A stretch of DNA of 64,000 nt from the NCBI RefSeq assembly GCF_017894385.1, contig NZ_CP059560.1:2108001-2172000 (forward strand), given 5' to 3'. Position numbers and translations under genes: made by a program. Positions 1-8,004 of this stretch are shown here, piece by piece. Source of the stretch: Aromatoleum petrolei (GTDB lineage Bacteria; Pseudomonadota; Gammaproteobacteria; Burkholderiales; Rhodocyclaceae). A model generated the notes under the pieces. That model made no database searches, was not told the DNA's origin, and was given only the letters and a program-made list of their open reading frames with translations. The first letter of the stretch is position 1. Each line of letters begins with the position of its first letter.

Positions 1-1
1 G

Positions 2-787
2 GGTACGCTGGGACTGATCACGGAGCTGACCGTGCGCCTGCATCCGCTGCCGGAGGCGGTGTCGGCGGCGGTGTGCGCTTTCCCAGAGGTTGACGACGCG
101 GTGCGTACGGTGATCCAGACGATCCAGCTCGGGGTACCGGTGGCGCGCATCGAGTTGCTGGACACGCTCACCGTGCAGGCGGTCAACCGTTACAGCAAGA
201 CGAGCCTGCGCGAGGCGCCGATGCTGTTCTTCGAGTTCCACGGCTCGGCGGCGGGCGTGGAGGAGCAGGCGCAGACGGTGCAGGAGATCGCGCGCGAGAA
301 CGGCGGCCAGAATTTCGAGTGGGCGACGCGCCCCGAGGATCGGAGCCGGTTGTGGGCCGCGCGCCACGACGTGTACTTCGCGTCGATCAATCTGCGCCCC
401 GGCTGCCGGGGCGTCACCACCGACGCATGCGTGCCGATTTCGCGGCTTGCGGAGTGCATCGCCGGCGCACGCGAGGACATCGCGGCGAGCGGCTTGATCG
501 CGCCCATCGTCGGGCATGTCGGCGATGGCAACTTTCACACGGTCATCCTGGTCGATCCGGAGAACCCGGACGAGATTGCGCGCGCCGAAGCGCTGAACCG
601 CAAGATCGTCGAACGCGCGCTGGCGATGGACGGGACCTGCACGGGCGAGCACGGCATCGGTTTCGGCAAGCAGGATTTTCTCATCGCCGAGCACGGCGAC
701 ACCGCGGTCGGTGCGATGCGGGCGCTGAAGCTCGCGCTCGATCCGCACAACCTGATGAATCCGGGCAAGGTCGTCCCTGCGGGCTGA
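2..787 (+). CDS. FAD-linked 2-hydroxyacid oxidase (D-lactate dehydrogenase/GlcD type), 3' part
   Basis: These are the last 261 residues of a flavoprotein whose start lies left of the window. The frame is already open at base 2 and begins with the end of a FAD-binding type 4 domain (GTLGLITELTVRLHP). The remainder is the FAD-oxidase C-terminal domain, with the family signatures GHVGDGNFH near residue 170 and GTCTGEHGIGFGK near residue 210 of the visible part. Relatives oxidise D-lactate, glycolate or other 2-hydroxy acids at the membrane and pass electrons to quinone or cytochrome c. The substrate cannot be told from this fragment. The next gene starts 103 bases downstream on the same strand, so joint transcription is possible. 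Confidence 0.85.
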   Translation, partial: GTLGLITELTVRLHPLPEAVSAAVCAFPEVDDAVRTVIQTIQLGVPVARIELLDTLTVQAVNRYSKTSLREAPMLFFEFHGSAAGVEEQAQTVQEIARENGGQNFEWATRPEDRSRLWAARHDVYFASINLRPGCRGVTTDACVPISRLAECIAGAREDIAASGLIAPIVGHVGDGNFHTVILVDPENPDEIARAEALNRKIVERALAMDGTCTGEHGIGFGKQDFLIAEHGDTAVGAMRALKLALDPHNLMNPGKVVPAG

Positions 788-890
788 ACACCCCATTGCC
801 ATGCCTGGCGCGAGAGGCTAGTCTCGACCGGGTCGCGGCAACCTGTCCGCGCGGTGTTCCGGAAACGCAGTTCTTGCGCAAGGAGTCGCC

Positions 891-3800
891 ATGGCCGTAG
901 CCGATCCCCGCAGCGACGCATCGACGGCGAGGAACGTCAGCCTCGAGGACAAGTACACGCAGGCGTCGGGGCGCGTGTATCTGACGGGTTATCAGGCGCT
1001 GGTGCGCCTGCTGATGATCCAGAAGGAACGCGACCGCGCCGCCGGGCTGAATACCGCGGGCTTCGTTTCCGGCTACCGCGGCTCGCCGCTGGGCGGACTG
1101 GACCAGACGCTGTGGAAGGCGAAGGTGCACCTTTCGAGCCACGACATCGTCTTCCAGCCGGGCGTGAACGAGGATCTCGCGGCCACCGCAGTGTGGGGCA
1201 CGCAGCAGGTGAACCTGTCGCCGCAGGCGAAGTACGACGGCGTGTTCGCGTTGTGGTACGGCAAGGGACCGGGCGTCGACCGCAGTGGCGACGTGTTCCG
1301 CCACGCGAATGCGGCCGGGACCTCGCCGCATGGCGGCGTGCTGGTGGTGGCCGGCGACGACCACGCGGCGAAATCCTCGACGCTGCCGCACCAGACCGAC
1401 CATTTCTTCAAGGCGGTGATGATGCCGGTGCTGGCGCCCGCCGGCGTGCAGGAGTATGTCGATTTCGGCGTGCATGGCTACGCGCTGTCGCGCTATTCGG
1501 GCTGCTGGGTGGCCTTCAAGGCGCTCGCCGACACGGTGGAGACCTCGGCGTCGGTGGATGTCGATCCGCAGCGCGTGGAGGTCGTGATCCCGACCGATTT
1601 CGCGCTGCCGCCCGACGGGCTCAACATCCGCTGGCCGGATCCGCCGCTGGTGCAGGAAAAGCGCCTGCTGCACTACAAGCTGTACGCGGCGCTGGCGTAC
1701 TGCCGCGCCAACGGGCTCAACCGCATCGTGATCGACTCGCCGGCGCCGCGACTGGGCATCATCACCTGCGGCAAGTCCTATCTGGACGTGCGCCAGGCGT
1801 TCGACGACCTGGGCATCGACGAGGCGCTGGCGGCCGAGATCGGCATCCGCCTGTACAAGGTGGGCATGGTGTGGCCCCTGGAGGCGGAGGGGGTGCGGCG
1901 CTTCGCGGAGGGGCTGGACGAGATCCTCGTCATCGAGGAGAAGCGCCAGCTGCTGGAGTACCAGCTGAAGGAGGAGCTGTACAACTGGCGCGAAGACGTG
2001 CGCCCGCGCGTGGTCGGAAAGTTCGACGAGAAGGGGGAATGGGCGATGATCCCGCAGGCAGGCGGGGTCGTCGATCACGGCGAATGGCTGCTGCCCGCCG
2101 CCGGGGAGCTGACGCCGGCGATGATCGCGCGGGTGATCGCAGCGCGTGTCGGGCGCTTCTTCACGTCGGCACGCATTGAGGCGCGGCTCACCTTCCTGCA
2201 GGAGAAGGAGAAGGCATTGTCGGAGCGCTTCTTCGCGATCGACCGCGTGCCGACCTTCTGCCCGGGCTGTCCGCACAACACGTCGACGCACGTACCCGAG
2301 GGCAGCCGCGCGGTGGCCGGGATCGGCTGCCATTACATGGCGACGTGGATGCCGGAGCGGCGCACCGGGACCTTCACGCAGATGGGCGGCGAAGGGGTGC
2401 CTTGGGTCGGGCAGGCGCCGTTCACGAACGAGCCGCACGTGTTCGCGAATCTCGGCGACGGCACGTATTTCCACTCCGGCCTGCTGGCGATCCGCCAGGC
2501 AGTCGCCGCGGGCGTGAACATCACCTACAAGATCCTGTTCAACGACGCGGTGGCGATGACCGGCGGACAGCCGCTGGACGGCGGACTGACGGTGCCGAAG
2601 ATCGTGCGCCAGTTGCAGGCCGAGGGCGTGAGCAACATCGTCGTCGTGACGGACGGCACCGAGCGTCATTACGGGCCGTCGGACCTTCCGCACGTGCCGA
2701 TGCGCCATCGCGACGAACTGGACGCCGTGCAGCGCGAGCTGCGCGCCTCGCCGGGGGTCACGGCGCTGATCTACGACCAGACCTGCGCGGCGGAGAAGCG
2801 GCGCCGGCGCAAACGTGGCACCTACCCGGATCCGGCACGGCGCGTGTTCATCAACGAGGCGGTTTGCGAGGGCTGCGGCGATTGCGGCGTGCAGTCGAAC
2901 TGCATGGCGGTGGTGCCCGTCGAGACACCCCTGGGGCGCAAGCGCCAGATCGACCAGTCGGCATGCAACAAGGACTTTTCGTGCCTCAAGGGCTTCTGCC
3001 CGAGCTTCATCACGATCGAGGGCGGGCGTTTGCGCAAGGGCAGCGCGCAGGCGACGGACGACACATGGATCGGCGCGCTGCCCGAACCGGTGCTGCCGGG
3101 AACGGCCAGCCCCTTCGGCATCCTCGTGACCGGCGTGGGCGGGACGGGGGTGGTGACGATCGGCGCGCTGATCGGCATGGGGGCGCACATCGACGGCAAG
3201 GGGGTGACGGTGCTGGACATGACCGGCCTCGCGCAGAAGGGCGGATCGGTGTTCAGCCACATCCGCGTTGCGGACCGGCCGGAGGACCTGCACGCGGTGC
3301 GTATCGCGGCGGGAGAGGCTCAGGCTGTGATCGGGGGCGATCTCGTCGTAACGGCGAGCGTCGAGGCGCTGGCGAAGATGGCAGCCGGGCGCACGCGCGC
3401 GATCATCAACACCGCGGAGACTCCGACCTCGGAGTTCGCCCGCAACCCCGACTGGAGCTTCCCGATCGAACGCATGGAGCGCGCGATCCGCGAGGCGGTC
3501 GGCGACAGTCCCGCGCAGCCGGCTGCCGACTTCATCGATGCGCAACGGATCGCCACGGCGCTGATGGGCGACGCGATCGCGACGAATGCCTTACTGCTCG
3601 GCTACGCATGGCAAAAGGGACTGGTACCCGTCACGCGCGCAGCGCTGCTGCAGGCGATCGAACTCAACGGGGTCGCCGTCGCGATGAACACGAAAGCCTT
3701 CGCGTTGGGGCGCCGCGCCGCAGTCGAACCGGACGCGGTTGCACGGGTGCTGGAGCCGGCGCAGGTTGTGCCGATGCGGACCAAGACGCTCGACGGGCTG

Positions 3801-4463
3801 ATCACCGTGCATGAAGAGATGCTCACGAGGTATCAGGATGCGGCTTACGCGGCGCGCTACCGCACCCTCGTCGAACGCGTGCGGACCGCCGAGGTGCGTG
3901 TGACCGGCGAGCACGCGACGCTGCGCCTGACGGAGGCGGTGGCACGCGGCCTCTTCAAGCTGATGGCGTACAAGGACGAATACGAGGTCGCCCGCCTCTA
4001 CACCGACCCCGCCTTCTGGGAGCGCGTCGAGGCGACCTTCGAGGGGGACTACGAGGTGCGCTTCCATCTCGCCCCGCCGCTGCTCGCGCGGCCGGACCCG
4101 AACACCGGCAGGCTGCGCAAGAAGGCCTACGGCCCGGGCATGCTGAAGGCCTTCCGCTGGCTGGCGCGGCTGCGACGCCTGCGCGGCACGGCGTGGGACG
4201 TCTTCGGCTACAGCGCCGAGCGGCGGGCCGAGCGGGCCTTGATCGCGCAGTACGAGCGCGATGTGCTCGAACTGCTGGAAACGCTGTCCTTCCTGCGCCT
4301 GCCCGCGGCGGTCGAGATCGCGCGGCTGCCCGAGGAGATTCGCGGATACGGACACGTGAAGGCGCGCAACATGGAACTGGCCGCGGCAAGGCGGACCGAA
4401 CTGCTGGCCGCGTGGCGCGAACCTGTCGATGCGCGCCAGGCGACCGCATCCGAGGCGGCCTGA
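891..4463 (+). CDS. Indolepyruvate ferredoxin oxidoreductase family protein, fused alpha and beta subunits
   Basis: A 1190-residue fusion of both subunits of a 2-oxoacid:ferredoxin oxidoreductase. In this family arylpyruvates such as indolepyruvate or phenylpyruvate are oxidatively decarboxylated to aryl-acetyl-CoA with ferredoxin reduction. The thiamine-diphosphate half shows FCPGCPHNTST near residue 455 and GDGTYFHSG near 522. A ferredoxin-like cysteine cluster (CEGCGDCGVQSNC) starts near residue 659, with more cysteines (CNKDFSCLKGFCP) after it. The gamma-type domain opens with GILVTGVGGTGVVTIGALIG near 740. The length matches the fused form common in Proteobacteria, which is usually oxygen tolerant. 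An AGGAG Shine-Dalgarno lies 6 bases before the ATG. A role in aromatic amino acid breakdown is inferred from the family. Confidence 0.93.
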   Translation: MAVADPRSDASTARNVSLEDKYTQASGRVYLTGYQALVRLLMIQKERDRAAGLNTAGFVSGYRGSPLGGLDQTLWKAKVHLSSHDIVFQPGVNEDLAATAVWGTQQVNLSPQAKYDGVFALWYGKGPGVDRSGDVFRHANAAGTSPHGGVLVVAGDDHAAKSSTLPHQTDHFFKAVMMPVLAPAGVQEYVDFGVHGYALSRYSGCWVAFKALADTVETSASVDVDPQRVEVVIPTDFALPPDGLNIRWPDPPLVQEKRLLHYKLYAALAYCRANGLNRIVIDSPAPRLGIITCGKSYLDVRQAFDDLGIDEALAAEIGIRLYKVGMVWPLEAEGVRRFAEGLDEILVIEEKRQLLEYQLKEELYNWREDVRPRVVGKFDEKGEWAMIPQAGGVVDHGEWLLPAAGELTPAMIARVIAARVGRFFTSARIEARLTFLQEKEKALSERFFAIDRVPTFCPGCPHNTSTHVPEGSRAVAGIGCHYMATWMPERRTGTFTQMGGEGVPWVGQAPFTNEPHVFANLGDGTYFHSGLLAIRQAVAAGVNITYKILFNDAVAMTGGQPLDGGLTVPKIVRQLQAEGVSNIVVVTDGTERHYGPSDLPHVPMRHRDELDAVQRELRASPGVTALIYDQTCAAEKRRRRKRGTYPDPARRVFINEAVCEGCGDCGVQSNCMAVVPVETPLGRKRQIDQSACNKDFSCLKGFCPSFITIEGGRLRKGSAQATDDTWIGALPEPVLPGTASPFGILVTGVGGTGVVTIGALIGMGAHIDGKGVTVLDMTGLAQKGGSVFSHIRVADRPEDLHAVRIAAGEAQAVIGGDLVVTASVEALAKMAAGRTRAIINTAETPTSEFARNPDWSFPIERMERAIREAVGDSPAQPAADFIDAQRIATALMGDAIATNALLLGYAWQKGLVPVTRAALLQAIELNGVAVAMNTKAFALGRRAAVEPDAVARVLEPAQVVPMRTKTLDGLITVHEEMLTRYQDAAYAARYRTLVERVRTAEVRVTGEHATLRLTEAVARGLFKLMAYKDEYEVARLYTDPAFWERVEATFEGDYEVRFHLAPPLLARPDPNTGRLRKKAYGPGMLKAFRWLARLRRLRGTAWDVFGYSAERRAERALIAQYERDVLELLETLSFLRLPAAVEIARLPEEIRGYGHVKARNMELAAARRTELLAAWREPVDARQATASEAA

Positions 4464-4522
4464 AGGCTCGGGACCACGGCGGGGCGCGGTATGATGGGGC
4501 GCCCGCTCCATCCCCCGCCCCC

Positions 4523-5278
4523 ATGCCGCCCGCGCTCAAAGCCCTGTTCGCCCAGCTTGCCGGCTGGGCCTGCGCCATCGTTCTGGCTCGCGCCGGATGG
4601 CTGCCGCCCGGCATCTGGGCGCTTGCCGGCACCCAGGCGCTGTGCGCCACGGTCGCGGCGGCGGCGATGCGCAGCGCGCGCTGGTGGCTGTTCATCCATG
4701 CTGCGTTCGCGCCGCTGCTGATCATAGCCGGGCGGGCGGACATCGCGCCGGCGTGGTATCTGGCGGCGTTCGCGCTGCTGCTCGTCGTGTATTGGACGAG
4801 CTTCCGCACGCAGGTGCCGCTCTACCTCTCGAACCACGCAACGATCGGCGCACTGGCGGCGCTGTTGCCGGTCGGACGGTCGGTGCGCGTGCTGGATCTG
4901 GGCAGCGGGACGGGTTCGCTGCTGCGCGGGCTGGCACGCCTGCGCCCCGACAGCCACTTCGACGGCGTGGAAGCCGCGCCCGCACCGTGGCTGCTGAGCC
5001 GCCTGCTTGCCCGTGCGGCGGGGCGGATCTCGGTCCGGCGCGGGGATTTCTTCGCGGAGTCGTGGGCCTCCTATGACGTCGTCTATGCGTTCCTCTCGCC
5101 GGTTCCCATGGCGCGCGTGTGGAGCAAGGCGGCGCAGGAACTCGCGCCCGGCGCGCTCGTCGTAAGCAACAGTTTTCCGATTCCCGGCCGTAAACCGGAC
5201 GAGGTCGTGGCGGTCGGCGACCGAAGGGCGACGCGGCTGTACGTGTATCGCGTGACGGACGGGCGGGCGTCGAAATAG
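4523..5278 (+). CDS. Membrane-anchored class I SAM-dependent methyltransferase
   Basis: A 251-residue protein. The first 90 residues are strongly hydrophobic and hold about three membrane segments. A Rossmann methyltransferase domain follows, with the SAM-binding motif VLDLGSGTGSLLRGLARL near residue 121 and an acidic second strand (FDGVEAAP). The upstream frame stays open for another 110 codons but runs antisense-like inside the preceding gene and has no methyltransferase character, so the ATG at 4523 was chosen. It lies 59 bases after the oxidoreductase gene and may be cotranscribed. The substrate is unknown. Relatives are annotated only as class I SAM-dependent methyltransferases. Confidence 0.8.
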   Translation: MPPALKALFAQLAGWACAIVLARAGWLPPGIWALAGTQALCATVAAAAMRSARWWLFIHAAFAPLLIIAGRADIAPAWYLAAFALLLVVYWTSFRTQVPLYLSNHATIGALAALLPVGRSVRVLDLGSGTGSLLRGLARLRPDSHFDGVEAAPAPWLLSRLLARAAGRISVRRGDFFAESWASYDVVYAFLSPVPMARVWSKAAQELAPGALVVSNSFPIPGRKPDEVVAVGDRRATRLYVYRVTDGRASK

Positions 5279-5374
5279 CGGGCGTATCCGGGCGCTTTTT
5301 CGCCCCTTGCGCGCAAGCTCCCGAACCGATAATGCAATCGTGCGGCGTGGGGGCCGCGAGTGAGGAACACCGGC

Positions 5375-6082
5375 ATGGCTGAAATCATCTGTGTGATCGG
5401 TAACAAGGGCGGTACGGGCAAGACCACCTTGTCGCACATGCTGTCGCAGGGCCTGGGCCTGTTGGGCCATCGCGCCGCATGCGTGCTGACCGATACGTCG
5501 CGCGAACCGCTCAGTCCGGCGGGGCGGCGCTACATCACTGCTGACGCGCGTACGCGCGAGGCGCTCACGAAGGTCGTCGAGAAGCTGCGCTCGCTCGACG
5601 GCTGGCTGGGCGTGATCGACGGCGGCGGCAACCGCACGGAGATGGACCGCAAGCTGTACGCGATGTCGGACATCGTCTTGCTGCCCTTCCGCGAGTCCCA
5701 TGAGGACATTCGCACGGTCGTGCGCGACCTGGAGATGTTCCCGCGCGCCTATGCAGTGCCGACGCAATGGCCGACCAACGCATGGCAGCGCGAGGCGGTC
5801 GACCGCAGCGTCGCGCAGCTAATGGGGGCGTACCGCCACCGCATCCTGAATCCGGTGCTGGCGCTATCGGGCACCAAGCTGCTGCTGCAGAAGCAGATTC
5901 CGGAACACCTGCCGACCGCAGTGGCGAACGCGTGCCGCGCGCTGGCACGACAGGTGCTCGAACTCATGGACATGGAACATGCGGAAACGGCAGCGGACGA
6001 CGTGGACGAGCCACAGTTGAGCGGCCGACTGTCGGCGGCCGACATGCCGATGCGCCTGCAGGCGAACCGGCGCCCCCATTGA
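5375..6082 (+). CDS. Orphan ParA/MinD-like ATPase
   Basis: A 235-residue P-loop ATPase of the ParA/MinD type. It starts MAEIICVIGNKGGTGKTT, the deviant Walker A box (KGGTGKTT) typical of dimer-switching partition ATPases. A GTG start 15 bases upstream is possible, but a GAGGAA Shine-Dalgarno at 5362-5367 is spaced correctly for the ATG at 5375. The switch region reads VIDGGGNR rather than the usual D-x-P-P. No parB or parS-like partner is adjacent, so it is unlikely to be the chromosome-segregation ParA. A role in positioning another cellular cargo is possible but unproven. It ends 36 bases from the convergent response regulator. Confidence 0.8.
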   Translation: MAEIICVIGNKGGTGKTTLSHMLSQGLGLLGHRAACVLTDTSREPLSPAGRRYITADARTREALTKVVEKLRSLDGWLGVIDGGGNRTEMDRKLYAMSDIVLLPFRESHEDIRTVVRDLEMFPRAYAVPTQWPTNAWQREAVDRSVAQLMGAYRHRILNPVLALSGTKLLLQKQIPEHLPTAVANACRALARQVLELMDMEHAETAADDVDEPQLSGRLSAADMPMRLQANRRPH

Positions 6083-6118
6083 GCGGCGGCGACGCTGCCG
6101 GAGCGGGCCAGCGGCGCG

Positions 6119-6721
6119 TCAGAGCCGCGAGCCGTGGCGGCTGCTGACGTTGAGCGCGCGGAAGATCGCCGACATGTGCACCTTGACGGTGCCCTCGGAC
6201 AGGCCGAGCAGGTCGGCGATCTCGCGATTGGTCTTTCCCTGGGCAAGGAGTTCGAGCACGCGGGTCTGTCCGGCGGTCAGACCGAAGCGTTCGCTGACGG
6301 GCGCCCCCGAGCGCTTGGAGGCGGCGTCAGTGGCAATGTCGGGCGCATAAACCCCGCCATCCAGAACGCAACGCACCGCCGCGCGCAGCGTGTCGCCGGA
6401 ATCGGCCTTGGACACGAAACCGGACGCTCCGCCCTTCATTGCCCGCCGGATCGACGCCGGGTCGTCGAGTGCGGACACGACGATCGTGGGCACATCGGGG
6501 AAGCGCTTCGCGAGCACGCCCAACAGCGAGAAGCCATTGAGGTCCGGCAGCATCAGGTCGATCACGGCCAGATCCCAGTCGGCGCTGGCTTCGAGCTTGG
6601 CGAGCGCGTCCTCGGATCCCTTGGCCTCCACACACTCGACGCCAGGCTCAAGGCGCGCGAGGGTCTGCGCCATGGCTTCACGAACAAGGGCATGGTCTTC
6701 GACAATGAGAATCCGGGTCAC
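6119..6721 (-). CDS. NarL/FixJ-type response regulator, LuxR-like HTH output
   Basis: A 200-residue two-component regulator with an N-terminal receiver (acidic pair E8/D9, phosphoacceptor D55 in AVIDLMLPDLNG) and a C-terminal LuxR helix-turn-helix (TAGQTRVLELLAQGKTNREI...LSEGTVKVHM). The start is taken as the GTG at 6721, giving VTRILIVEDHALVREA, because a GGAG ribosome site precedes it. The longer open frame upstream adds 43 residues without receiver homology. It diverges from the binding-protein/hybrid-kinase pair at 7057-9926, whose kinase has no DNA-binding output. It is therefore the best candidate partner for that kinase. Confidence 0.88.
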   Translation of the reverse strand: MTRILIVEDHALVREAMAQTLARLEPGVECVEAKGSEDALAKLEASADWDLAVIDLMLPDLNGFSLLGVLAKRFPDVPTIVVSALDDPASIRRAMKGGASGFVSKADSGDTLRAAVRCVLDGGVYAPDIATDAASKRSGAPVSERFGLTAGQTRVLELLAQGKTNREIADLLGLSEGTVKVHMSAIFRALNVSSRHGSRL

Positions 6722-7056
6722 AATGCGCTCCGCTATGCTGCAATTGTAAAAGCGTGAGGATAGCATGCAGCGGCAGCCAAAAAAGATAGGAGCATTTTCC
6801 CCCCTCGCCGGCAAGAAATCGGGGAAAATTGCCCTGTTATATCCTGGCAACCCATTTTTGCTCCCGCCGCGCGGACATCACTGATTGTCGTGGCGCGCGC
6901 ATGGCAACTATCATCATCCGATGAGCATACGAGTTCCGCATCCGGCCAGAGTTCGGCGGACGCCTGTCGCGACATCCGCGCTCGCGGGCGGAATCCGTCG
7001 TCTTCGCGCAATGGCGAGCGATGCCATGTTCGCCGGACGCGCCCGCTGAAGCGCCG
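6722..7056. promoter_or_regulatory. Divergent intergenic region between the NarL regulator and the binding-protein gene
   Basis: A 335-base stretch without a convincing gene. It is less GC-rich than its surroundings near 6735-6900 and must hold the promoters of both flanking genes. No strong sigma-70 hexamer pair stands out. TTGTCG at about 6887 with CTATCA 17 bases later is a weak rightward candidate. No clear inverted repeat for the adjacent NarL-type regulator was found by eye. Confidence 0.4.
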
Positions 7057-8004
7057 ATGTTGCGGCTCGGCCATCGCCTTCTGCGCGCCGTGGCGCTGGC
7101 GCTTGCGATCCTTGCGGTCTGTTGCGGTCGCGCGTTCGCCGGCTCGCGGGTGGTGGTGGTCACGGCCGAACGCAGCGGCGCGCACGAGGAGACCCTCGTT
7201 GCGCTGCGCAATGCATTGGCGCAGGATCTTCCCGACGGCGAGGTGGCGGTTTTCGGGGTGCGCGATCTCGAGCGCGCGACGCTGGCCGATGCGCGCATCG
7301 TCGTCACCATCGGCACGCAGGCGGCAAAGGCGGTGGGAATCCGCAACCCCTCGACGCCGGTGCTGCACACACTGATTCCGCGCGACGCATTCGACCTCAT
7401 CCAGTACGGCCCCCACGCCGGTCGATATTCGGCGATCTTTCTCGACCAACCCGTGCACCGGCAGATCGCGCTGCTGAATATTGCCCTTCCGCATAAACCT
7501 GCAGTAGCCCTGCTTTCGAGCCCCGCCTCGGACGAACTCGCTCGCCGACTGGCTTCGGTCGCCCGGGAACAGCAACTGCGGGCGAATATCGAGAAGGTTT
7601 CGTCTGCCGACGAGATCTATCCGGCGCTCGAGCGCCTGCTCGATGAACCTGCCGTCCTGGTGGCCTTGCCCGACAGCACGCTGTTCAACAGCTACACGAT
7701 CCAGAACGTGCTCCTGACGAGCTATCGCCATCGCGCACCACTGGTGGGCTTTTCGCCCGCCTATGTCCGCGCGGGAGCGCTGCTGGCGCTGTATTCGACG
7801 CCCGCGCAGATCGCCCGCCAGGCGGCCGACGCGGTGCGCCACGTCCTCGCCGGCGGAGGCTTGCCGCCGCCACAGGCACCGCGCGAGTTCGAGATCGCGA
7901 CGAACCCCAATGTCGCACGTTCGCTGGCGATCGAACTGGACTCGCCGGAACGCATCGCCGAGCGACTGCGACAGCGCGAAGGCCGCCCGGAGGTGAAGCC
8001 GTGA
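7057..8004 (+). CDS. Periplasmic substrate-binding protein of the ABC_sub_bind family (sensor-linked)
   Basis: A 315-residue exported protein. After a signal peptide (MLRLGHRLLRAVALALAILA, cleaved near AFA-GS) it shows the type 1 periplasmic-binding fold seen in ABC_sub_bind/TrpX-like proteins, for example RIVVTIGTQAAKAV and PAVALLSSPASDELARRL. An ATG at 7021 would add 12 residues in frame; 7057 is preferred because it puts the signal peptide at the terminus, although neither start has a strong ribosome site. There are no ABC permease or ATPase genes nearby. Its stop overlaps the start of the hybrid histidine kinase by four bases, so it probably acts as the ligand-binding part of a signalling system rather than of a transporter. 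Confidence 0.82.
   Translation: MLRLGHRLLRAVALALAILAVCCGRAFAGSRVVVVTAERSGAHEETLVALRNALAQDLPDGEVAVFGVRDLERATLADARIVVTIGTQAAKAVGIRNPSTPVLHTLIPRDAFDLIQYGPHAGRYSAIFLDQPVHRQIALLNIALPHKPAVALLSSPASDELARRLASVAREQQLRANIEKVSSADEIYPALERLLDEPAVLVALPDSTLFNSYTIQNVLLTSYRHRAPLVGFSPAYVRAGALLALYSTPAQIARQAADAVRHVLAGGGLPPPQAPREFEIATNPNVARSLAIELDSPERIAERLRQREGRPEVKP

Noticed and set aside
681..3545. Long open frame (954 codons) antisense to the indolepyruvate oxidoreductase gene
   Set aside because: The translation is Arg/His/Ala-rich with no domain, and the opposite strand encodes a clear conserved enzyme. In DNA this GC-rich such antisense frames stay open by codon bias.
5290..5305. GGGCG/CGCCC hairpin after the methyltransferase gene
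   Set aside because: The stem has five pairs and the T-run is in the loop rather than after the stem.
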